From CAYOWK01 sp964407665 (lineage in GTDB: Bacteria > Pseudomonadota > Alphaproteobacteria > Caulobacterales > Hyphomonadaceae), in contig CAYOWK010000027.1 of NCBI GenBank assembly GCA_964407665.1, forward strand, positions 1-56,342: 56,342 nucleotides of DNA, in the 5' to 3' direction. The translations under genes were made by a program, and so were the position numbers. Position 1 is the stretch's first letter, and each line of letters begins with the position of its first letter. Positions 16,539 through 24,424 of this stretch are shown in pieces. The notes below the pieces were generated by a model. That model did no database searches, was not told the DNA's origin, and saw only the letters and a program-made list of their open reading frames with translations.

Positions 16539-17159
16539 TCATCGCCGCGCACGGATCTTCTCGGCTCCGGCGCGCACTGCGCCGATGATCATGGCGCAGG
16601 TCGTTTCCTCGATGTCCTCGCGGCGGGCGCCGCCCCGCTGGATCAGTTCGCCCGCAGCGATCGTCAGCCCGAGGCCGATCTCCGTCAGCTTCAGGGCGTG
16701 TGCGTGCGAGATGTCGAACTCGCGCTGAATGCGCTTGGCCAGGTACCCCGCGTTCGCGTCGTGCCCCCGCATGCGGACCAGCCCGACCGCATCCGTCAGA
16801 CTGGGCTCGTTCAGCAGGCGGCGAAGCAGCGGTCCCCGGCGCTCGATCTCGGACAGGGCGATGTGTGTCGTGGCCCGCACCAGGTCGGGAAAGGTCTGCG
16901 CGCTCTGGGCGGCTCGGGCCTGCTCGGCCTGGATCCGGTTCAGGTCCGCCTCGAGCAGCTGCGCCAGCAGGGCCTTGCGGTTCTCGAAGTAGGCGTAGAC
17001 GAGCGCCTTCGAGACGCCCGCTTCCTGCGCGACGCGCTCCATGCTCAGAACATCAAGTCCCTCGGTCGTGATCAGACGCGCCGCGCATTCGAGAAGCTGC
17101 ACACGCCGCTCTTCGGGCGCCAGTCGTGTGCGTGTCCGGGGTTCGCGGGGCGTAGTCAT
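16539..17159 (-). CDS. TetR-family transcriptional regulator
   Basis: A 206-residue regulator. The N-terminal DNA-binding domain is clear: LLECAARLITTEGLDVLSME followed by VAQEAGVSKALVYAYFENRK, the TetR helix-turn-helix. The C-terminal ligand domain is helical and lacks a recognisable specificity motif. It heads a leftward group with the SDR and PQQ dehydrogenase, and is divergent from the VOC lipoprotein gene. A palindrome with promoter-like elements lies between them at 17196-17224, suggesting control of both directions. Confidence 0.9.
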   Translation of the reverse strand: MTTPREPRTRTRLAPEERRVQLLECAARLITTEGLDVLSMERVAQEAGVSKALVYAYFENRKALLAQLLEADLNRIQAEQARAAQSAQTFPDLVRATTHIALSEIERRGPLLRRLLNEPSLTDAVGLVRMRGHDANAGYLAKRIQREFDISHAHALKLTEIGLGLTIAAGELIQRGGARREDIEETTCAMIIGAVRAGAEKIRARR

Positions 17160-17195
17160 GAGTGGGTTTCACCCGGGTCGCGGTGGCTGCCGCTA

Positions 17196-17224
17196 TTGAC
17201 GATTAATCTAATAACGCTTCTACT
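17196..17224. promoter_or_regulatory. Possible promoter with palindromic operator between TetR and VOC genes
   Basis: TTGACG (17196-17201) and TCTACT (17219-17224), 17 bases apart, make a modest sigma-70-like promoter reading right. The 8-bp palindrome GATTAATC (17201-17208) sits in its spacer within an unusually AT-rich patch for this genome. That is where a divergently encoded TetR repressor would bind. The match is suggestive only. Confidence 0.35.
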
Positions 17225-17317
17225 CCGACTTGCAAGGCCGCTCGCAGAGCTTGCGTCCTGTTCAGCGTCCGCGACCGGCCGACACGACAAGGCCGGCGGC
17301 AAGGGGAGGGTAGACAG

Positions 17318-18355
17318 ATGGTGTTCAGCCGCCGGAGACTGCTCGGCTCGGCCATGTGCGCAGGGGTCATGCTCGCCGCAGGTTGCGCAGCGTCAGGTCC
17401 GGATACGCCGCGACCAGTCGAGGATGGACCGGTCGTCAAGGGCATCAGCTACATCGGGATTTCGGTCAGCGACCTCGACAGGAGCGCGGCCTATTTCGCA
17501 AAGGGCGGCGGTCTGCCGGAGGTTGACCGAAGCGACCTGCAGGCCGGCGTGCTGGACCGGATCGCCGGCAAGAAGGTCAGGGCGAAGACGCGGACCTTCC
17601 GCAGCAACACCGGTCAGATCCGGCTGATGCAGTTCGACCGGCCTGCCGCAGCTGCGCGTTCGGCCGGGATCGTGCCGGTGCAGGGGCCGGGCATCACGCA
17701 CGTCTGCTTCCAGTCACCCAACAGCAAGCCGATCTTCCCGGGTTTCGTCGCTGCAGGCGCAAAGCCTCTCTCCCGCACGGGCGACCTCGTTCAGCTGAGG
17801 CCGGACGTGCCGGTCCGGTATGCCTATCTTCGCGATGCGGACGGCGTGATGATCGAGATCGAGCAGCTCCTCGTCGACAACCTGACGTTCAACCATCGCA
17901 TGCGGCATGTGGCCATCGCCTCACCGGACATCGACCGCGCCGTCGCCTTCTACGGCGCCGTGCTGGGCAAGGCGCCTCGCGAGCGGAGGTCCAATCTCGT
18001 CAACCCGACCTTGGACATCACCGCCGATCTCGATGGCCTGAAACTCGATGTCGCCTGGTTCCAGGTCGGCAATCTGGAATTCGAGATCTGGGAGTACCTC
18101 AACCCGGCGCCGAAGCCCGCGACGGAGCCAAGGCCGCTCGAGGCGCTCGGCCACAACATGATCGTCTTTGACGTCACGGATCCCGCTGCGGCGCTGGACA
18201 GACTCGAGAGCGCAGGCGGCGCACGCGTCTCGAAGCCCTCTGCAATGGATGGCGGCGAGATTGCCTTTGGCCGAGACCCGGACGGAAACCTCCTCGGCTT
18301 CTTCCGGCCCGGGCCCGGGGAGTCCGCCTTCTCGACGCGCGGCCTCGTCTACTGA
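17318..18355 (+). CDS. Two-domain VOC (glyoxalase/dioxygenase-like) lipoprotein
   Basis: A 345-residue protein with an RR-containing signal sequence (SRRRLLGSAM) and lipobox LAAGC near residue 27, so probably a Tat-exported lipoprotein. Two vicinal-oxygen-chelate domains follow: residues about 42-190 (KGISYIGISVSDLDRSAAYF) and 195-340 (RMRHVAIASPDIDRAVAFYG). Metal-ligand candidates include H in MRHVAIAS and E in VMIEIEQLL and IWEYL. VOC enzymes are normally cytoplasmic, so an exported and lipid-anchored pair is uncommon. It is divergent from the TetR gene and may share its regulon with the PQQ dehydrogenase and SDR. Start ATG preceded by GGGAGG. Confidence 0.82.
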   Translation: MVFSRRRLLGSAMCAGVMLAAGCAASGPDTPRPVEDGPVVKGISYIGISVSDLDRSAAYFAKGGGLPEVDRSDLQAGVLDRIAGKKVRAKTRTFRSNTGQIRLMQFDRPAAAARSAGIVPVQGPGITHVCFQSPNSKPIFPGFVAAGAKPLSRTGDLVQLRPDVPVRYAYLRDADGVMIEIEQLLVDNLTFNHRMRHVAIASPDIDRAVAFYGAVLGKAPRERRSNLVNPTLDITADLDGLKLDVAWFQVGNLEFEIWEYLNPAPKPATEPRPLEALGHNMIVFDVTDPAAALDRLESAGGARVSKPSAMDGGEIAFGRDPDGNLLGFFRPGPGESAFSTRGLVY

Positions 18356-18485
18356 CAGACGCCGTCGACCTGTCCTGAATCAGGCCGTGAATGATCCCTG
18401 TCGACCATTCGCTTGCAGCGCGAATCCTGTGACTCGTCCTTCTCCGCAGGCTTGAAAAGAACAAAAAAAGAACTAGGGTCCCGTC

Positions 18486-20000
18486 ATGACGCTTGATCTG
18501 GTTCACCTTGTTCTTCTTCTCCTGGCGCTGGCGGGCTTCGGCCTCGCGGCATGGGTCCGGCAGGGCGCGGCGCCGGAGCTGGCGCGGCTGCGGGCCGAGC
18601 TCGACGCGGCCCGTCAGGAACGCGCGAAGGATGCGGGCGAGCACGAGCGCCAGGTTTCAGCGCTCCGGCTCGACCACGAGCGCAACGTCACCGCCCTGAA
18701 GGCCGATCACGACAAGACGCTGTCGGCGATGCGCGCCGACCACGACAAGGCGTTTGCCGCGCTGAAAGCCGATCATGACGAGGCCCGCCTGCGCGCCGAG
18801 ACCGCCGAGAAGCGCAGCGGCGCCCAGGAGGCCTCGATGCGCGAGCGCGAGGCGGCCTTCGAGCGCGAGCGGGACCAGTTCCAGAAGCTGCAGGCGGAAG
18901 CCTCCGAACGCTTCAAGGCCATCGCCGACGCCTCGCTCGTCGAATCCCAGAAACGCTTCGTCGAACTCGCCGACGAGACCTTCAAGAAGCATCAGGAGGG
19001 CGCGCGGGGCGAGCTTGGCGTGATGCTGAAGCCCATCCAGGAAACGTTCGGCCAGTTCCGCGAGAAGGTCGAGGCGATCGAGAAGGTGCGCTCGGAAGAC
19101 CGCGCCAAACTGGACGAACAGCTCAAGGCGGTCGGCGAATCGGCGCGCCTGACACAGGAATCCACGGCCAATCTCAAGAATGCGCTGACCTCCACGCGCG
19201 GGGCCGGGCGCTGGGGCGAGGAGACGCTCCGGAACGTTCTCGAAGTCGCCGGCCTGTCGGCGCACGCCGATTTCGTGGTGCAGACCAGCACCAATACCGA
19301 AACAGGCCGCATCCGCCCCGACGTCATCATCAACATGCCGGGCGGCCGCTGTCTGGTGATCGATTCCAAGGTGTCGCTGGAAGACTACCTGGCCGCCTCC
19401 GAAGAGAGCGATCCGGCCCGCCGCAAGCAGCGTCTGGCCGCCCATGCCGTGCGGGTGAAGGCCCACGTCACGGCGCTGGGCCGCAAGGACTACTGGAAGG
19501 ACATCCCGTCGACGGTCGATTTCGTCGTCATGTTCCTGCCCGGCGACAATTTCTATTCGGCGGTGCTTGAGCACGACCGCGAGATCTTCGACTACGCCTG
19601 GCGCGCCAATGTGATGATCGCCACGCCCTCGACCCTGATTGCGCTGGCCAAGTCCGTCGCCTTCGGCTGGCGGCAGGAAGAGATGGCCAAGAACGCGGAA
19701 GAGGCCGCCAGGCTGGGCAAGGAGCTCTACGACCGCTTGACCACCATGTCGTCTCACATGGGGCGGGTCGGCGGCGGTCTCGGCAACGCCATGAAGGCCT
19801 ATAACGAGATGGTCGGCTCCTACGAGGCGCGGGTCCTGCCCTCGGCCAAGAAGTTCGAGCAGCTGTCCTTCGTGGACGGCAACGCCTCGCTGGACGCCCC
19901 GGCGCGCGTGGATGTGGCGCCGCGCCAGCTCACCCTGCTGGATGCTGCAATGGATGAAGGGGCTCCCGCAGCCCAGCCAGCGGCCGCAAAACGCAAATAG
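18486..20000 (+). CDS. rmuC: DNA recombination protein RmuC
   Basis: A 504-residue RmuC. An N-terminal membrane helix (residues about 5-24) is followed by a long coiled coil to about residue 220. The conserved nuclease-like RmuC domain comes next (TSTRGAGRWGEETLRNVLEV, CLVIDSKVSLEDYL, VDFVVMFLPGDNFYSAVLEH). RmuC limits DNA inversions and rearrangements; the catalytic core resembles PD-(D/E)XK endonucleases. Residues 57-100 consist of four 11-residue repeats, so the coil is locally hendecad in pitch. It lies 80 bases ahead of def and may be co-transcribed with it. Confidence 0.93.
   Translation: MTLDLVHLVLLLLALAGFGLAAWVRQGAAPELARLRAELDAARQERAKDAGEHERQVSALRLDHERNVTALKADHDKTLSAMRADHDKAFAALKADHDEARLRAETAEKRSGAQEASMREREAAFERERDQFQKLQAEASERFKAIADASLVESQKRFVELADETFKKHQEGARGELGVMLKPIQETFGQFREKVEAIEKVRSEDRAKLDEQLKAVGESARLTQESTANLKNALTSTRGAGRWGEETLRNVLEVAGLSAHADFVVQTSTNTETGRIRPDVIINMPGGRCLVIDSKVSLEDYLAASEESDPARRKQRLAAHAVRVKAHVTALGRKDYWKDIPSTVDFVVMFLPGDNFYSAVLEHDREIFDYAWRANVMIATPSTLIALAKSVAFGWRQEEMAKNAEEAARLGKELYDRLTTMSSHMGRVGGGLGNAMKAYNEMVGSYEARVLPSAKKFEQLSFVDGNASLDAPARVDVAPRQLTLLDAAMDEGAPAAQPAAAKRK
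18654..18785 (+). repeat. Four tandem 33-bp units encoding a hendecad coiled coil in RmuC
   Basis: Four consecutive 11-codon units encode VSALRLDHERN, VTALKADHDKT, LSAMRADHDKA and FAALKADHDEA. The units are close in DNA as well as protein, so they arose by tandem duplication. An 11-residue period favours a right-handed or straight coil. Confidence 0.85.
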
Positions 20001-20080
20001 TCCAGACCGGCAAACGCGTCGCAGCTTGCCGCATGGGGTGTTCTCTTGACGTTCGGGGCCGCCATCCATAGCTGTGAGGC

Positions 20081-20596
20081 ATGGCTATCCGACCCATCCT
20101 TACCGTACCGGACCCCCTCCTGAAGGAGGTCTCCAGACCTGTCGCCGTCGTCACCGATGAAACCCGGCGGCTGATGGATGACATGCTGGAGACGATGTAT
20201 GACGCGCCCGGCATCGGTCTGGCCGCTGTCCAGATCGGCGTTCCCCTGCGCGTCATCGTCATGGACCTCTCCCGCGAGGACGAGCCCAAGGCCCCGCAGT
20301 ACTTCGTGAACCCGGAAATCCTCGAGCGCGTCGAGGAAACCCAGCCGTACGAGGAAGGCTGCCTTTCGGTGCCCGACGTCTATGACACGGTCGAGCGCCC
20401 CGCGAAGGTGAAGCTGCGTTACCTGAACTATCAGGGCGAACAGATCGAGGAGTGGGCGGAAGGCATGTATGCCGTCTGCATCCAGCACGAGATGGACCAC
20501 CTCGAAGGCACGCTGTTCATCGACCACCTGTCGCGCCTGAAGCGACAGTTCGCGATCAACAAGGTCAAGAAATCCCGGCGCTACGTCACCGCCTGA
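20081..20596 (+). CDS. def: Peptide deformylase
   Basis: A 171-residue enzyme with all three deformylase motifs: GIGLAAVQIG (motif 1), EEGCLSVP (motif 2, Cys metal ligand) and QHEMDHLEG (motif 3, two His ligands and the catalytic Glu). It removes the formyl group from nascent protein N-termini, using Fe2+. Length is normal. Many alphaproteobacteria pair def with fmt; here it is followed instead by kdsB, so the usual def-fmt pair is broken. It starts 80 bases after rmuC. Confidence 0.97.
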   Translation: MAIRPILTVPDPLLKEVSRPVAVVTDETRRLMDDMLETMYDAPGIGLAAVQIGVPLRVIVMDLSREDEPKAPQYFVNPEILERVEETQPYEEGCLSVPDVYDTVERPAKVKLRYLNYQGEQIEEWAEGMYAVCIQHEMDHLEGTLFIDHLSRLKRQFAINKVKKSRRYVTA

Positions 20597-20637
20597 TCCA
20601 TTGTCCTGATCCATCAAGTCGACAGGGGGAAGCAGGC

Positions 20638-21453
20638 GTGAAGACGCTGATCGTCATTCCGGCCCGCTACGCGTCCACCCGCTTTCCGGGCAAGCCGCTC
20701 CACCCCATCGCGGGCGTCTCGATGCTGGCCCGGACCGTGTTCGCCGCGCGCCGGGCCGCTGAAACGGTCTCAGCCCGCGTGGTGGTCGCCACCGACGACG
20801 ACCGCATCCTCGCTCACGCCCGCGACATCGGCGCCGAAGCCGTCATGACCGATCCGGACCTGCCCTCGGGCACCGATCGCTGCCGGGCGGCGGCGGAGAT
20901 CATGGCCCCGGACGCCGACTTCATCCTCAACCTGCAGGGCGATGCGCCCTTCACCCCCGCAGCGCACATCGCGGCGGTGATCGCCGGCGCCGGCTCGGCC
21001 GATGTCGTGACGCCCGTGGTGCGCCTCGGCTGGGAGGCGCTGGACGATCTGCGCGAGCGCAAGAAGACGACGCCCTTCTCCGGCACCACCTGCGTGCGCG
21101 CCGAAAGCGGCCGCGCCATCTGGTTCTCGAAGAACATCCTGCCCGCCATGCGCAGCGAGGCGAAGCTGCGCACAAAAGGCCCGCTCTCGCCGGTCTTCCA
21201 GCACATCGGTCTCTACGGCTATTCGCGCGACGCCCTCCACCGCATCGCGGATCTGCCAGCCTCGCACTACGAGGAACTCGAAGGCCTCGAACAGCTTCGT
21301 TTCCTCGAGAACGGGCTCACCATCCAGGCGGTCGAAGTCCAGCCATCCGCCCTGCACAGCGCCGGCATCGACACTCCGGAAGACGCCGCCCATGCCGAGG
21401 CGCTGCTGGCCCGCCACGGCGATCCCCTCCGGAACAGTCCGGCGGCCTCATAG
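20638..21453 (+). CDS. kdsB: 3-deoxy-manno-octulosonate cytidylyltransferase
   Basis: A 271-residue KdsB starting at GTG 20638, with a GGGGGAAG-type ribosome site. Motifs: IPARYASTRFPGKPL (nucleotide binding), VVVATDDDRILAHA, LPSGTDRC and ILNLQGDAP. KdsB activates Kdo to CMP-Kdo for lipopolysaccharide inner core synthesis. The next gene begins at the base following its stop codon. The group kdsB / phosphatase / DegT aminotransferase suggests an envelope sugar pathway, and the aminotransferase raises the possibility of an amino-Kdo variant. Confidence 0.93.
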   Translation: MKTLIVIPARYASTRFPGKPLHPIAGVSMLARTVFAARRAAETVSARVVVATDDDRILAHARDIGAEAVMTDPDLPSGTDRCRAAAEIMAPDADFILNLQGDAPFTPAAHIAAVIAGAGSADVVTPVVRLGWEALDDLRERKKTTPFSGTTCVRAESGRAIWFSKNILPAMRSEAKLRTKGPLSPVFQHIGLYGYSRDALHRIADLPASHYEELEGLEQLRFLENGLTIQAVEVQPSALHSAGIDTPEDAAHAEALLARHGDPLRNSPAAS

Positions 21454-22056
21454 ATGACCGCCCGCCTCTACATCGTCCGCCACGGCAACACCTTCGACGC
21501 AGGCGACGTGGTGACCCGCGTCGGCGGCCGCACCGACCTGCCCCTGTCCGTCTCCGGGCGCGAACAGGCGGCGCGCCTCGCGCAGCATTTCGCAGGGCAG
21601 GGCGTCGCCTTCGCCACCGCCCGCTCCGGCCCCCTCAAGCGCACCCGCGAAACGGCCGACGTAATTCTGGCCTCCCAGCCAGACGCGCCCGAGCTGCAGA
21701 CAGATCTCTTCCTGCGCGAGATCGACTACGGCCCGGACGAGAACCGTCCCGAGGATGAGGTCGTCGCCCGCATTGGCCATCAGGCGCTGGAAGACTGGGA
21801 AAACCGCAACATCCCGCCGCCCGGCTGGCGTGTCGATCCGGATGCGCTCATCGGCAACTGGCAGGAGCGGTTCGCGAAGCTGGCCGGCAAGCCGGGCGAC
21901 CATCTTCTGGTCACCTCCAACGGCATCGCACGTTTTGCGCTGACCGCCGCCCGCGCAACGGGCTTTGACCCCAAGCTCAAAACCGGCGCCTGGGGCGTCG
22001 TCGAGGTGGCGGACGACGGGTCCGTCACGGTCACGGCCTGGAACCTGCGCCCCTGA
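21454..22056 (+). CDS. Histidine phosphatase family protein
   Basis: A 200-residue phosphoglycerate mutase-like protein whose ATG follows the kdsB stop codon with no gap. The catalytic motif is YIVRHGNTFDAG at residues 6-17; further markers are ATARSGPLKRTRETADVI and REIDYGPDENRPED. The second catalytic histidine normally found in a late VxHG motif appears to be replaced: the position reads LLVTSNGIARFALTAA. That may alter or abolish ordinary phosphatase chemistry. Tight linkage to kdsB suggests a role with sugar phosphates or lipid-linked sugars, but this is inference. Confidence 0.85.
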   Translation: MTARLYIVRHGNTFDAGDVVTRVGGRTDLPLSVSGREQAARLAQHFAGQGVAFATARSGPLKRTRETADVILASQPDAPELQTDLFLREIDYGPDENRPEDEVVARIGHQALEDWENRNIPPPGWRVDPDALIGNWQERFAKLAGKPGDHLLVTSNGIARFALTAARATGFDPKLKTGAWGVVEVADDGSVTVTAWNLRP

Positions 22057-22171
22057 AGCGCGCCAACGTTACAGCGCTCCAACGTTACAGTTTGCAGCGC
22101 AAGGTGATTTGCGCCAGCCTGACGGCAGGGGCATTCGGGCGGACAGTTTCAGTAGCCGCGAGCCGTGTCCC

Positions 22172-23326
22172 ATGCAGTTCATTGACCTTCAGGCCCAGCG
22201 CCAGCGCATCGCCCCGCAGATCGACGCTGCGATCCAGCGCGTCCTGACCACCTGCGGCTTCGTGATGGGCCCGGAGGTCACGGGCTTCGAAAAGGCGCTG
22301 GCCGCCTTCGCCGGAGCCAAACACGCGCTCGCCTGCGCCAATGGAACGGATGCGCTGCAGCTGCCTCTGATGGCCTGGGGCGTCGGCCCGGGCGATGCGG
22401 TCTTCGTGCCCAGCTTCACGTTCGTGGCGTCCGCCGAGGTCGCCCCGCTGGTGGGCGCCAGCCCGGTCTTCGTCGATATCGACCCCGTCACCTACAACAT
22501 GGACCCCGCCAGCCTCGAAGCCGCCATCGCGGCGGTCAAGGCCGACGGAAAGCTGACGCCGAAAGTCATCATCGCCGTGGACCTGTTCGGCCAGCCCGCC
22601 GACTATCCCGTGATCTCGGCCATCGCGAAAAAGCACGGCCTGAAGCTCATCGCCGATCAGGCGCAGGGCTTCGGCTGCACGCTGCACGGCCGCCAGCCGC
22701 TCGAGTGGGCCGACATCGCCACCGCCAGCTTCTTCCCCGCCAAGCCGCTCGGCTGCTATGGCGACGGCGGCGCCGTGCTGACCAATGACAGCGCGCTGGC
22801 CGACCTCATCGATTCCATCCGCATCCACGGCAAGGCCAGCCAGGCCGACATGGACGCCCGGAGCTACGACAACGATCCGCGCTATCTCAACATGCGCGTC
22901 GGCATGAACTCGCGGCTGGATGCGATGCAGGCGGCGATCCTCTCCGAGAAACTCAAGATCTACCCGGATGAACTGGAAAAGCGCGACGCGGTGGCGAAGC
23001 GGTATGCCGAGGGTCTCGCGCCTTACGTCCGCTCGGTTCCGAAGGTGATCGAGGGCGGCTTCTCGAACTGGGCGCAATACACCATCGAGCACGACCACCG
23101 AGACGCCCTGGCGAAGCACCTGAAAGAGCAGGGCGTGCCCACCGCGATCTACTATCCCGTGCCGATCCATATGCAGGACGTCTACTCGGTCTATCCGAAA
23201 GCCCCCGGCGGCCTGCCGGTCACCGAGGCCGCCCGCGCCCGCGTCCTCTCCCTGCCGATGCACCCCTATCTCGACGTCGAGACGCAGGACCGGATCATAG
23301 CTGCCGTGCGCAGCTTTGGCGGCTAG
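22172..23326 (+). CDS. DegT/DnrJ/EryC1 family sugar aminotransferase
   Basis: A 384-residue PLP enzyme beginning MQFIDLQAQRQRIAPQID. Family marks are ACANGTDALQLPL, VFVPSFTFVASAEV, LIADQAQGFG and the cofactor lysine in FFPAKPLGCYGDGGAV. Such enzymes transfer an amino group to NDP-ketosugars or, in the KdnA branch, to 8-oxo-Kdo. The position two genes after kdsB makes the second option worth testing, although no kdnB-type dehydrogenase is present here. No strong Shine-Dalgarno is visible before the ATG. Its TAG stop is shared on opposite strands with the next gene at CTAG (23323-23326). Confidence 0.9.
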   Translation: MQFIDLQAQRQRIAPQIDAAIQRVLTTCGFVMGPEVTGFEKALAAFAGAKHALACANGTDALQLPLMAWGVGPGDAVFVPSFTFVASAEVAPLVGASPVFVDIDPVTYNMDPASLEAAIAAVKADGKLTPKVIIAVDLFGQPADYPVISAIAKKHGLKLIADQAQGFGCTLHGRQPLEWADIATASFFPAKPLGCYGDGGAVLTNDSALADLIDSIRIHGKASQADMDARSYDNDPRYLNMRVGMNSRLDAMQAAILSEKLKIYPDELEKRDAVAKRYAEGLAPYVRSVPKVIEGGFSNWAQYTIEHDHRDALAKHLKEQGVPTAIYYPVPIHMQDVYSVYPKAPGGLPVTEAARARVLSLPMHPYLDVETQDRIIAAVRSFGG

Positions 23327-23928
23327 TTGACCGGCGGGCGCTCGCGCTTGCCGACCGCGTGGAAGCGGACGGACCGGATTTCCATGGTCTGGCGCGTGCC
23401 CGTCACGACCGGGCGGACGCCCAGATAGTCATACCCCAGGTCACCTGCGGGCGGGGTGGTCCAGCGGAAGACGTAGGGGGTAAAGTCCGCCGTCAGCGGG
23501 AAGGTCTGCCAGTCGCTGCCCTCGCCAGGCCGCGCCTGGTAGTTCGCCTCGAATCCGGAGGCGGCCAGATCGCCGGTGGCCCGGGCCTCTATCGTGATCT
23601 CGATCTCGCGCGAGGCCATGGCGGCTTCGATGTCTTCGGCCAGCACCAGATGAGCGCCCGACTGCGGGTCGTTGTAGGGTTCGCCGTCCAGACGCGTCAC
23701 CTTGACGATCCTCTGCCCCTTCTCGTCCACGCCTTTCAGGTCAAGTTCGCCCTCGGGGCCGGTCCGGAACCGGTGCAGCTGTTCGAGCGCCACCGTCATA
23801 TCCTGCGGGTTTCGCGCGCCCGCGCTCACCGGGCCGGACGGCGGACGTTCGGTCCAGGGCTGGACCGCAATCACCACGAACAGGAACGCGATCAGCGCAG
23901 CGAGCGGGAAGAAGATGCGGTCTGACAT
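23323..23928 (-). CDS. Membrane-anchored protein of unknown function
   Basis: A 201-residue protein with one N-terminal membrane helix (FFPLAALIAFLFVVIAVQPW) and a beta-rich exported part rich in Gly, Thr and Arg (ASREIEITIEARATGDLAAS, FTPYVFRWTTPPAGDLGYDY). The latter resembles a jelly-roll or carbohydrate-binding-like sandwich. I do not recognise the family. Convergent with the DegT aminotransferase, overlapping it by four bases at a palindromic CTAG that supplies TAG on both strands. Its start lies 496 bases from the TonB receptor start on the other strand. Confidence 0.7.
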   Translation of the reverse strand: MSDRIFFPLAALIAFLFVVIAVQPWTERPPSGPVSAGARNPQDMTVALEQLHRFRTGPEGELDLKGVDEKGQRIVKVTRLDGEPYNDPQSGAHLVLAEDIEAAMASREIEITIEARATGDLAASGFEANYQARPGEGSDWQTFPLTADFTPYVFRWTTPPAGDLGYDYLGVRPVVTGTRQTMEIRSVRFHAVGKRERPPVN

Positions 23929-24424
23929 GGCGCCTGCAGTCTGGAGGTGGTCTCCGGTCTAGCTGCGCCCCGGCAATCGGGAAAGTGCGCTTCGGCGCCC
24001 GGGCGCCGTCCGGATGGAGGCCCCGGAGGCGCCCGGACAAAGCCCGAAACGTTGAGGACTTCGCGCAACACTCTGTGAAATATTTATCACACGTAGCCGC
24101 GGCAAATGCGGCCTCTCGCCGGGTCACGGTTTGTGACGCAAGCACGAACGTTGCGATTTTCAGGGCCCTGACGCACAGGGCAAAGGATTTTATTGCGGAG
24201 ATTTCGTCCAAATTTGGGGGAAAAATTTCGCAAAAGGCGCTTTGCCGCAAGGCCGGTGCGGAAGTCAGCGGTGTCGCGAAACGCGGCCGATGCTGCGCTG
24301 CAGCGATTTATGGCCGTTGACGGCTTCTTCAGGGCGAGGCTGACATCGGACTATGTGTCAAAACCGCGACGACTTTTTGGCATTCGATCGTCGCGATCGT
24401 GGTCTGGTTGGAACAGGGGTCTTC
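23929..24424 (+). promoter_or_regulatory. Long leader of the TonB receptor gene, with two inverted repeats
   Basis: This 496-base gap has no gene I can support and is more AT-rich than its surroundings in 24060-24240. It contains TGTGA-N8-TCACA (24074-24091) and GTCAC-N5-GTGAC (24123-24137), about 32 bases apart. Both are built from TGTGA-like half-sites, facing inward in one and outward in the other. The first resembles a CRP/FNR-type site but with a spacer of 8 rather than 6. They are candidates for regulator binding upstream of the receptor; no clear -35/-10 pair was found. Confidence 0.4.
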
